A stretch of DNA of 64,000 nt from Phalacrocorax aristotelis. Its lineage: Eukaryota > Chordata > Aves > Suliformes > Phalacrocoracidae. The position numbers and the translations under genes were made by a program. The stretch covers positions 15,728,723 through 15,792,722 of the forward strand of contig NC_134282.1 of the NCBI RefSeq assembly GCF_949628215.1, read 5' to 3'. The notes below the pieces were generated by a model. That model worked only from the letters and a program-made list of their open reading frames with translations. It was not told where the DNA came from and did no database searches. Shown here one piece after another: positions 38,901 through 50,900 of this stretch (position 1 is its first letter; the number at the start of each line of letters is the position of its first letter).

Positions 38901-41900
38901 CTGCTCACCGTGATGGCACCTCCCGCTGCGCTCACCGGCAAGGTCTGGCGCACACTGTTCACCTAGGGCAGACACACCGCAATGGGCCCTGGACTGGTCC
39001 CTGGCCTCTCTGGGGTCTCCCGCCCCAGGGAAATCAGCCACCAGGCCGGGCACGGCAAACCGGTGCCCACGACGCCCTCACACCCAGACGCCCGCCCCTG
39101 CGGCTTGCAGAGCCACGTCTGCCTTCTGCACTCTCCAGAGGCCTCTGTTCAACACGGGCCACGTTCCCTGTTTGCCTCTTCCTCCTCCAACCCCTCCGGA
39201 AAGGAAAAACCAAGCAACCCAGTGGCTTCAGGGGAACCCGGCGGAGCCTGGGACGATGGAGATGTCTGGCACATGCCAGGCCCTGCCAGGAAAAGCCAGC
39301 CCTGCCTTGCAGCTGCGCCGCACTCGTGCCAGCCCCACTGCCTACCAGCACTTGGCTCGTCTGCTTCTTGACAATGGCAATGCGCTCTCCGTACACCTCA
39401 ACCAGGACTTCGCGCACATAGGACACTCTGGTGTTCCCACGATGCTCGTTCTTGGCCTCAACATTGAAGTAGGGCAGGGAGGTGCTGTTGGAGCACACTT
39501 TGGCCAGGGTGTAGGTGCAGTTGCCCATGAAGCTGTGCGTCACCTTGTCAAAGGTGTTGTAGTGAGGGTCACTGTGGACGTGGCAGGTGCCGTAGGATTG
39601 TTTGAGGCACTCGGGTTTCCCGCCCTGCACCCCGCAGTACTGGCCCGCGGGGCATGAGGCACTGGAGCACTGGACTTTGCTTCCCCGCGCAGGACACGTG
39701 CACTTGGAGGAGCAGGTGTTGTCCGTCCAGAACTCTGAGCCCACAGGGTAGTGCTGCCCGTTGTGCCAGCACCCGCACTGCTGGCTGGGTACGCATCGGT
39801 GATTGTAGAGCAGGTACCCGCTGTCGCACACACATCCCTCCACGCACGGCAGGCTGCAGGTAACAGGAGCCATTGGGTCAACACAGGTGGCAGGGCAGGC
39901 TGCAGCACAAGGCTCGTAGTGACTGTTGGCTGGACAGGTGATGGCTGACGAGACAGAAGACATGGCCATTACTTGGAGAACATAACACTTCTTGTGCTGT
40001 ATTTCCCCCTTTGCAAAATTAAGAACCTATATTTTCTCCGTGGTCTGCTTGGCTCCACGGGTGTCCTCAGCCACACCTGACCCAACGGAACGGAAAATGG
40101 TGCCTCTAATACTGACCACTGCCTGTAAATCCCCACGGCACGTAATAAAAATATCTCTAATTCCCCCAGATTTTCATTCCTACCCGGTGTGTTCCTAAAG
40201 AGCAACGATCTGTGGTATCACGCGCGGACTTACGGCAGAAGGTTGCGTTCCTCCACACAGGGATTTGGACACCAAGCGACCGGCAGGCATCCGCGTAGGA
40301 CTGCAAGCTCTTGCACAGGGCCTCGTGGTCCAGCCCCAGCTCACACAGGTCATAAAAGCAGGTGCCAAAGTAACCGTCGGGGCTCAGCACAGCGTGGCAC
40401 ATCTGAAACGGGCCTCTGGTGTCAGTGATGAGACCACAGAAGAGGCTGCTGGCAATGACTTGCTTGTCCGTCTCATTGCAGGCTGGGGTGGGGAGTGGTC
40501 CGGCTGAGCAGCTGTGGAAAGACGGGGAGAAGGGCCCTTGGGTCACCTGCGGGCTTCTCCTGGGGCTCCCCCATGCCCTTGCCCGACACGTCCCCAGCCC
40601 TGCTGGGGGGCCACACACACCTGCTGTCGTTGGACACCTGCCAGCTGTTGCCCAGGCTGGTGGAGTCTGGCTCCAGCACCCCTTCTGGGTTCAGGAAGTC
40701 ATCAGCTGCCATCCCGTTGTAGTTCCCACACATGCCACAAACCTTCTGCTGAAAGGTGCTCGGAAGCATCACCTCCACCCGATGGTTCCCATCAAACTTC
40801 ACTCTCAAGCCAAAGTCCGTCGTGACCATAGTGTAGAACCCACTGGATGAGACCTGCACGCCTGTGGATGGGGTGCAGGGCAGGACCTCTGCCACTCCGT
40901 TGACCTGAGAGGACAGAAACCAAGACAGGGTTGGAGCAACCCATTTGGCACAGCTCTCTGCTCCCGTACAGCTGCACCGCCTCTGCCCTTGTGCTTACCG
41001 TCACCACTCCACCCTTCCCCAGCCGTATCCGCTGGCCAGCCACATCGACATCCACGTATCGGACATAGGACACGCGAGTGTTGCCTCCCCTGTGCTCATT
41101 GGCTGCTTCCACGTTGAAGTAGGGCAGCGAGCTGTTGCTCTCGCACAGCTTCGAGAGGGTGTAGGTGCAGGTGCCCATGAAGTGGTGTAGCTGCTTGTCG
41201 AACGTGTGGTAGTGAGGGTCTCCTTCCACCACACAGGTCCCTGGCACTGGACAGACCAGAGGAAATGTTCAGTTAAGCACCTCCTGCCACCCAACACCGT
41301 GACCAGAGAGGCCCAGGGAAGTGATGGCACAGTGACTCCTCATCAAAAACTCCAGCACTCAAGTGCTCTCTCCACCAGCATTGCTGGGTGATAAAAGGAG
41401 CCACGCAGCCCCTTCACTACAGACACTCCGTGCCATGGCCACGTGCCTTAGAGGAAGTGAAATGAACAGATTCAACAAGCACCAGAAGATGGGGACGGAG
41501 CATGAGAGTACCTGAGATCGGAGTGGGACTTGGGGACGATGACGGTGTCTGCAGAGGCTTTGTTGTAGGAGCTGGCGAGGGGGTGGTGGGTTTTGGTGTC
41601 GCTGGACCTAGCACAAGAGACAGCTAGAGGAGATCTGTGCCAACATGGCAGATTCGTTGCAGGCCACTGGCCCACCCTTCCCAAACACCCCAAGACTGTG
41701 ACCGGAAAGGCCCAGGGCAGGGACCACAGAGCGTCATCTCAGAAAGAGCCCTGCTGCTCAGGGGCTCTGACATCAGCATACGTGGCTGACAAACTCAGAT
41801 TAGGCACTTCAGTACCCCTGCTCAGTGTCTTGGCCGTTAGCCTTGTAAAAAACAAAAAAAAATAGTGACTGCAGGCAGTGCCATTGCTCCAGTCTCCCAG

Positions 41901-44900
41901 AGGAAAGCCTGCTTGGGCGTAGGCTGCTTCACTGGCCTGCAGGGCACTCCAAAGACAACCTGTGCTCCTGCCTCTAGCACAGCCTGCCACCTCAGTTGGT
42001 GACATCTCTCAAGCTGCCCTTCCCCAGGCCAAGCCGTGTACCTGTGCAGTATCCCTTTTCAATGGAGACGTCATCCAATGCTATGTCGCTCCTGACATCT
42101 TCACCTACCATGCCCTCCAGGAGGATCTAAGGGAAGGGATAGTTCCCAGCATTAGCTCCTGCCACATGTGTCAAGTGCTAACACAAAGCATGGTTCATCT
42201 CTGATTGCAGCAAGAACCTGTGCCCTACCTGCATGTTTCCTCTGCTGTGCACGGTGACCTCTCCCAAGTTCCATTTGTCCCCTTTGTTTCCAGCATCTTT
42301 CCATTCCAGTGTTGATGTTTCATTGTGAACTACATACACACGCAGGGTCATTGTTTCAGCCGCTCCGTACATGTGATACCAGAAGCGGAAGCAGTGCGGT
42401 CCTTCGGAATTGCACACTGGGCTGACCAGATGAGCCACAGAGCCGGGGAGGGCATTGCTCCCTTGCAGGTAGAGGTAGTAGCCATCTGAAACAGAGCGTG
42501 AGCCACACTGTCACATGCATATCAAATCTAGACAAAGCAGCCAGGGACAACCCAAGCACAGTCGTGGGAGCACCCTCTGCTGCAGTTCAAGGCAGGCCAA
42601 GGGAGGCGAGAGGAAACGGAGGTCCTCTGCTAGCCACAACCCTCCTCAGCCCTGAGTCCACCTATGAACTGTGTTCTCTGGGCCATGGCAGCTGTATGGC
42701 TTGAAATGGGCAATAGCACCAGCTCCAAAGCATCACCACAATCCTTGCAGGGATCGGCAGCTTTGGGGGCCACTCATCACTGGCTTCTGGAGAAGCCAGC
42801 GCCTCCTAAAAGATAGACCCGTTCCTGTTCCCCTGAGAGAGCCGGGTCACCAAGCTTTACATTACTCTCAGCCTTGCAAGGCAGGTTCTTGCCTGTCCTA
42901 CAGGTACTACAGATGGATTCCCAGGGCTAGAAATCACCCTAAAGGAAGGCTCTGACTCGGGGGGAGACTGCCACAATCAGCTCTGGATTGAGGCCAGGAA
43001 ACATGTGGCCTGTATTTGCTGTTAGAAGAGGTTTGTCAACATCTTTCCAGGGACAACCCTCGGGCTGAAGGACCGCTCTGTAGTGATTGCTGTTCCTACC
43101 TCCGGTCGTGTGGTCAGAGGAGGGGCCGGTGTTTGGTGTGGGCGTTGGACCCTTGTTCCGTATCCAGTCACAGCTGCTGGAGCCTGCCTGGACCCACTCA
43201 CAGAAGTCACTGTCGAATGTGCAGGTGAAATAGCAGTCTGTTGTGGGAGCTGGATATGGTGCAGGAAGGGAAGCAAAGTTTTAGACTGAGGGAGGGGCCA
43301 CCCTCAGTGCCCCACAGGGCACACCTACATTCATGGCATGCTCATGGCCCAGTGAGGATGGCCGAACAAGAGGAAACGCATGAGCTGAGTGCCCAGCACA
43401 GCCAGTAAAAAACATGGATGGGAGACAATGGTACCTGTGCTTGTCCCAGGTGCTGGTGATGTTGTTGTATGTGGAGGCCGTGTTGAGGTGCCTGGCAAAG
43501 GGGCTGAGGTTGTAGGAGCTGCTGGATGTACAGTGAAACAAAGATGGAGAAGGTGTGTTTCACAATGAGGATTTCTTCCCAAATGGCCGTGTTTCCCGCT
43601 TCCCAGTCACCGCCCCCACCCTGGCAAAGGGATCGAAGGACAGGAATTCCACAGCATCCCTGTCACGATGAGTCTCTCCACCCCAGGGCTGGCCCACCAG
43701 AGTATTAGGCAACACACGGAGCAACCCCCACCAGAGCTGCCCCACTCCTTGAATTTGGGCCACAAAGGAGACCAACGGAACACTTACCACAGACAGTGCC
43801 AGCACTCCAGTCTCCCAGAGCAACACCTGCCGCAGCACAGGCCGCGGCATAGGCCCCCAGGTCATCGCAGAGCTGCTCCGTGCTGCCACTCGTGGCACAC
43901 TGGTCATACACACAGCTCTCAAAGTACGCCTTGGGCGGCAGAACGGCATGGCACGGGTTGAACGGGCCACTGAGTTGCAGGAGGATTGCACACTTGTCGT
44001 GAGCTGCCGCCTCCTCGGAGGGGGAGCAGGGCGCAGGAGGCCTGATGGCTGGGTCACACCTACGAAGCAGACAGACAGCCCTGAGCTCACAGCAGCCTGT
44101 GGACCCCAGACACACTTTTCCGGACCCCCTCCCCAGCCAAGAGCTCAGCCGCTGGGGTCCAGATCCCTCGCTAAGACAAGGCACCCACGGCTGTCGCTTG
44201 CAAGGGCGGGCAACGTGGCCCACGGTCACCATTCCCCTCCGTGGCATCAGGTGGACAGAAACAAATGGCCGAGGCAGTTGCGATCGCAACAGCTTGGGAG
44301 AAGCATCATGCCAAGGCCCCGGCCCACTCTCTCTCGGGTCAGGAACTGTGAGATGCAGCACATGGAGTGGGATGGCAGGGCCCCGCACAGAGGTCACCGA
44401 GGACCCCGGAGCAGCGTGCCTGTGCGGGGAGAGCACTGTGCACCCTGACCGCACGGAGGGGCCTGGACGGTGCCACAAGCAAGCCATCCTCGAGGGGAAA
44501 GGGGAACGGCCACACATCCGGCACCCAGCTGCAGGCAGGACATCCCACGGGTGGGTGGGTGGGTGGAGCAGAGAGGTGAGACGCAGGGATGATACGTCTG
44601 CGGCTGTGGAGCCTCTACGTGCTCTCACACACATTCCGGCAACTGCCTGTCTCCTCTCCCTTGGCCCACGCCTGCCATTACCAACCCTCCGTCCCTGTGC
44701 CCCTCACAGCTCCCCTCTCCCACGTTCCCTTTTGTCTGTCATCTATGCAACGGAACAAGCACTCACGGCCACTCGTCATCTGGCACCATCCAGCTGGCTC
44801 CAAAGTCATTGAAGTCGGGCACGACAAGCCCATCGGGTCGCATGAAGTCGTCCTGCTGGCTCCCAGTGTACGTCCCGCACAGCCCACACAGCTTGCCCTT

Positions 44901-47900
44901 GTGCTTCTCAGACACCTTCACTAGGAGCTCATGGTCCCCATCGAACTGCAGCTGCAGGCCCAGCTTGGTAGAAACCCGCACATAGGCGCCGCTCAGGGAA
45001 ATGTTCACACTGGGGGCAGGAGAAGCGGGCAGGGAGGCCAGAGCACCGTTGATCTGAATAATGGGGAAACAGAGAGAGACAGAAGCATAAAGAGATGCCC
45101 TCCACTGGGAGCTCACTGTTCTTCACTGCAGTGGTGCCAGGGCCCAGCGAGTCAGAAGCACCGATGGCATGAGAAACCCTGCCCAGGCCTACGAGAACAG
45201 GAGCGACTCTACACGCGGCACACCGACGGCTCAGGAAAACAAGCCAAAAGTCTGTTGCTGCGCCAACAGCCCCGTATCTGCCCCGCTCAGAGCCCGGCCG
45301 TGCTCTTCTGTGAGCACGCCAGCAGGCTCAGGGAATATCAAGCTCTTGTTGGGGACAGAGTGGTACTTAATGGTGCCTAGGGCATCTGTTGTTCCCAGGT
45401 GTAAAAATGAGGGGCTTACGTAGACCGCCTTGTTCTCGCGCAGGGCGATGTGGAGGCCTTCCATGGACAGCGCCACAGAGTTCAGAGCTGTCCAGCTCTG
45501 GCTGCCGCGATGTTTGTTGCGGGTGGTGACACTGAACCCAACGGAGGAGTTGTCACAGCCCGTCACCGCCGTGTAGTTGCAGGAGCCCTGGAAGTGGTGG
45601 AGCTTCCCGTCGAAGGTGCTGTAATGTGGGTCGCCGTAGATGTGGCAGAGAGCAGTGCTGGCTGGGTAACAGCCCCTCTGGCCATTCTGGATCTTGCAGA
45701 CCTCGTCCTCACCACAGGACAACGCAGAGCAAACCATCTGGCCATTGTCTTCGCACCGGCACTGGCGACTGCAGTTCTCGCTCACATAGTACTCGCCTTT
45801 CTGTAGGCAGAGAGACAGCGAGCGTCAGCATATCAGGCAGGGAAGCAGAGGCGAGGGAGTGCCCTGGGAAGGGTGCAAGCCAGGGCAGGGTTTTCACTCA
45901 CGCTGTAGTAGTTGCCCTCAAAGAGGCAGCCACAGTGGGCCTCGGGCACACAGGTGTCTCCGCTGAGGAGGAAGCCAGAGGTACATGCACAGCCCTCCAC
46001 GCAGGGCTTGGAGCAGTTCTGCGGGGCTTGTCGGTCAACACAGGTGGCCGGACAGCCGGTCATGCAAGGGTCGTAGTAGCTGTTGGCGGGGCACGGCAGG
46101 GCTGCAATGGGAAGGGGACAATTAGGACCAGCGAGCCTTCAAGGAAGGACGACCTCCTGGGAAGGGCAAGACCAAAGACTTGCTTCGGCCAGAGGCTCTG
46201 GGCACGGGGAGCGGCACATCTCCCTTCTAGCCACCGCAAGGCAGGTACTCACGGCAGAAGGTGGTATTCCTCCAGGGAAGAAGAGTCACGCCGGCTGCCT
46301 GGCATGCGTCAGCGTAGGCCTCCAGAGCAGCACACAGGACCTGCTGGCCGCCATTCAGGGAACAAAGGTCATAGAAGCAGGTCTCAAAGTAGCTCTGGGG
46401 GTTGATCACCCCGTGGCACCGCTCAAAAGAGCCAGGACTGGCAGTCAGCAAGCCACAGAACTGGTCCGATTGGTAGAGCTTCTCCTCTTCTGCACTGCAG
46501 GGTGGGGTGGGGACAGGGACACCGCAAGGGCTGTCACTGCCTGGGACCTGCCAGCTCTCCCCCAGAGCGTTGGAGTCTGCGGCTTGCTGCCCGTTGGGCA
46601 TCATGTAATCGTCCTCTCTCCGGCTGTTGAAGTTCCCGCACATGCCACAGGTCAGGTTGAAGTAGGTGGTGGGCACCTTCACCTCCACTGAGTGGTCGGT
46701 GTCGTAGGACACTCTGAGGTTGAAGTCGGTCTCCAGGACGATGTAGCGGCCGCTCCTGCTCACCGTGATGGCACCTCCCGCTGCGCTCACCGGCAAGGTC
46801 TGGCGCACACTGTTCACCTAGGGCAGACACACCGCAATGGGCCCTGGACTGGTCCCTGGCCTCTCTGGGGTCTCCCGCCCCAGGGAAATCAGCCACCAGG
46901 CCGGGCACGGCAAACCGGTGCCCACGACGCCCTCACACCCAGACGCCCGCCCCTGCGGCTTGCAGAGCCACGTCTGCCTTCTGCACTCTCCAGAGGCCTC
47001 TGTTCAACACGGGCCACGTTCCCTGTTTGCCTCTTCCTCCTCCAACCCCTCCGGAAAGGAAAAACCAAGCAACCCAGTGGCTTCAGGGGAACCCGGCGGA
47101 GCCTGGGACGATGGAGATGTCTGGCACATGCCAGGCCCTGCCAGGAAAAGCCAGCCCTGCCTTGCAGCTGCGCCGCACTCGTGCCAGCCCCACTGCCTAC
47201 CAGCACTTGGCTCGTCTGCTTCTTGACAATGGCAATGCGCTCTCCGTACACCTCAACCAGGACTTCGCGCACATAGGACACTCTGGTGTTCCCACGATGC
47301 TCGTTCTTGGCCTCAACATTGAAGTAGGGCAGGGAGGTGCTGTTGGAGCACACTTTGGCCAGGGTGTAGGTGCAGTTGCCCATGAAGCTGTGCGTCACCT
47401 TGTCAAAGGTGTTGTAGTGAGGGTCACTGTGGACGTGGCAGGTGCCGTAGGATTGTTTGAGGCACTCGGGTTTCCCGCCCTGCACCCCGCAGTACTGGCC
47501 CGCGGGGCATGAGGCACTGGAGCACTGGACTTTGCTTCCCCGCGCAGGACACGTGCACTTGGAGGAGCAGGTGTTGTCCGTCCAGAACTCTGAGCCCACA
47601 GGGTAGTGCTGCCCGTTGTGCCAGCACCCGCACTGCTGGCTGGGTACGCATCGGTGATTGTAGAGCAGGTACCCGCTGTCGCACACACATCCCTCCACGC
47701 ACGGCAGGCTGCAGTTGTATGGTGCTAATGGGTCAACACAGGTGGCAGGGCAGGCTGCAGAACAGGGTTCGTAGTGACTGTTGGCCGGACAGGTGATGGC
47801 TGACGAGACAGAAGACATGGCCATTACTTGGAGAACATAACACTTCTTGTGCTGTATTTCCCCCTTTGCAAAATTAAGAACCTATATTTTCTCTGTGGTC

Positions 47901-50900
47901 TGCTTGGCTCCACGGGTGTCCTCAGCCACACCTGACCCAACGGAACGGAAAATGGTGCCTCTAATACTGACCACTGCCTGTAAATCCCCACGGCACGTAA
48001 TAAAAATATCTCTAATTCCCCCAGACTTTCATTCCTACCCGGTGTGTTCCTAAAGATCAACGATCCGTGGTATCACGCGTGGACTTACGGCAGAAGGTTG
48101 CGTTCCTCCACACAGGGATTTGGACACCAAGCGACCGGCAGGCATCCGCGTAGGACTGCAAGCTCTTGCACAGGGCCTCGTGGTCCAGCCCCAGCTCACA
48201 CAGGTCATAAAAGCAGGTGCCAAAGTAACCGTCGGGGCTCAGCACAGCGTGGCACATCTGAAACGGGCCTCTGGTGTCAGTGATGAGACCACAGAAGAGG
48301 CTGCTGGCAATGACTTGCTTGTCCGTCTCATTGCAGGCTGGGGTGGGGAGTGGTCCGGCTGAGCAGCTGTGGAAAGACGGGGAGAAGGGCCCTTGGGTCA
48401 CCTGCGGGCTTCTCCTGGGGCTCCCCCATGCCCTTGCCCGACACGTCCCCAGCCCTGCTGGGGGGCCACACACACCTGCTGTCGTTGGACACCTGCCAGC
48501 TGTTGCCCAGGCTGGTGGAGTCTGGCTCCAGCACCCCTTCTGGGTTCAGGAAGTCATCAGCTGCCATCCCGTTGTAGTTCCCACACATGCCACAAACCTT
48601 CTGCTGAAAGGTGCTCGGAAGCATCACCTCCACCCGATGGTTCCCATCAAACTTCACTCTCAAGCCAAAGTCCGTCGTGACCATAGTGTAGAACCCACTG
48701 GATGAGACCTGCACGCCTGCGGATGGGGTGCAGGGCAGGACCTCTGCCACTCCGTTGACCTGAGAGGACAGAAACCAAGACAGGGTTGGAGCAACCCATT
48801 TGGCACAGCTCTCTGCTCCCGTACAGCTGCACCGCCTCTGCCCTTGTGCTTACCGTCACCACTCCACCCTTCCCCAGCCGTATCCGCTGGCCAGCCACAT
48901 CGACATCCACGTATCGGACGTAGGACACGCGAGTGTTGCCTCCCCTGTGCTCATTGGCTGCTTCCACGTTGAAGTAGGGCAGCGAGCTGTTGCTCTCGCA
49001 CAGCTTCGAGAGGGTGTAGGTGCAGGTGCCCATGAAGTGGTGTAGCTGCTTGTCGAACGTGTGGTAGTGAGGGTCTCCTTCCACCACACAGGTCCCTGGC
49101 ACTGGACAGACCAGAGGAAATGTTCAGTTAAGCACCTCCTGCCACCCAACACCGTGACCAGAGAGGCCCAGGGAAGTGATGGCACAGTGACTCCTCATCA
49201 AAAACTCCAGCACTCAAGTGCTCTCTCCACCAGCATTGCTGGGTGATAAAAGGAGCCGCGCAGCCCCTTCACTACAGACACTCCGTGCCATGGCCACGTG
49301 CCTTAGAGGAAGTGAAATGAACAGATTCAACAAGCACCAGAAGATGGGGACGGAGCATGAGAGTACCTGAGATCGGAGTGGGACTTGGGGACGATGACGG
49401 TGTCTGCAGAGGCTTTGTTGTAGGAGCTGGTGAGGGGGTGGTGGGTTTTGGTGTCGCTGGACCTAGCACAAGAGACAGCTAGAGGAGATCTGTGCCAACA
49501 TGGCAGATTCGTTGCAGGCCACTGGCCCACCCTTCCCAGTCACCGCCCCCACCCTGGCAAAGGGATCGAAGGACAGGAATTCCACAGCATCCCTGTCACG
49601 ATGAGTCTCTCCACCCCAGGGCTGGCCCACCAGAGTATTAGGCAACACACGGAGCAACCCCCACCAGAGCTGCCCCACTCCTTGAATCTGGGCCACAAAG
49701 GAGACCAACGGAACACTTACCACAGACAGTGCCAGCACTCCAGTCTCCCAGAGCAACACCTGCCGCAGCACAGGCCGCGGCATAGGCCCCCAGGTCATCG
49801 CAGAGCTGCTCCGTGCTGCCACTCGTGGCACACTGGTCATACACACAGCTCTCAAAGTACGCCTTGGGCGGCAGAACGGCATGGCACGGGTTGAACGGGC
49901 CACTGAGTTGCAGGAGGATTGCACACTTGTCGTGAGCTGCCGCCTCCTCGGAGGGGGAGCAGGGCGCAGGAGGCCTGATGGCTGGGTCACACCTACGAAG
50001 CAGACAGACAGCCCTGAGCTCACAGCAGCCTGTGGACCCCAGACACACCTTTTCCGGACCCCCTCCCCAGCCAAGAGCTCAGCCGCTGGGGTCCAGATCC
50101 CTCGCTAAGACAAGGCACCCACGGCTGTCGCTTGCAAGGGCGGGCAACGCGGCCCACGGTCACCATTCCCCTCCGTGGCATCAGGTGGACAGAAACAAAT
50201 GGCCGAGGCAGTTGCGATCGCAACAGCTTGGGAGAAGCATCATGCCAAGGCCCCGGCCCACTCTCTCTCGGGTCAGGAACTGTGAGATGCAGCACATGGA
50301 GTGGGATGGCAGGGCCCCGCACAGAGGTCACCGAGGACCCCGGAGCAGCGTGCCTGTGCGGGGAGAGCACTGTGCACCCTGACCGCACGGAGGGGCCTGG
50401 ACGGTGCCACAAGCAAGCCATCCTCGAGGGGAAAGGGGAACGGCCACACATCCGGCACCCAGCTGCAGGCAGGACATCCCACGGGTGGGTGGAGCAGAGA
50501 GGTGAGACGCAGGGATGATACGTCTGCGGCTGTGGAGCCTCTACGTGCTCTCACACGCATTCCGGCAACTGCCTGTCTCCTCTCCCTTGGCCCACGCCTG
50601 CCATTACCAACCCTCCGTCCCTGTGCCCCTCACAGCTCCCCTCTCCCACGTTCCCTTTTGTCTGTCATCTATGCAACGGAACAAGCACTCACGGCCACTC
50701 GTCATCTGGCACCATCCAGCTGGCTCCAAAGTCATTGAAGTCGGGCACGACAAGCCCATCGGGTCGCATGAAGTCGTCCTGCTGGCTCCCAGTGTACGTC
50801 CCGCACAGCCCACACAGCTTGCCCTTGTGCTTCTCAGACACCTTCACTAGGAGCTCATGGTCCCCATCGAACTGCAGCTGCAGGCCCAGCTTGGTAGAAA

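Larger units (their letters stand above)
35932..41607 (-). repeat. Array unit 1
   Basis: Ten exons, 3,210 coding nt in gene order: linker 41607-41512; Da 41246-40999, 40904-40621 and 40511-40234; Db 39944-39346 and 38962-38398; Dc 38246-38047, 37945-37565, 37198-36912 and 36203-35932. It lies directly downstream of a MAM cassette. Markers: 'MAPVTC' in the Db TIL (shared with unit 4), 'LYQSD' in the Db C8 (shared with unit 2), long GGGT tract at 36695 (shared with unit 2), and Thr in 'LSGTYV' (unique). Confidence 0.9.

Noticed and set aside
38679-39053. Minus-strand 124-codon frame overlapping the Db exon
   Set aside because: It is an alternative frame of the VWD exon. The VWD frame has the conserved motifs and splice phase, and this one has none.
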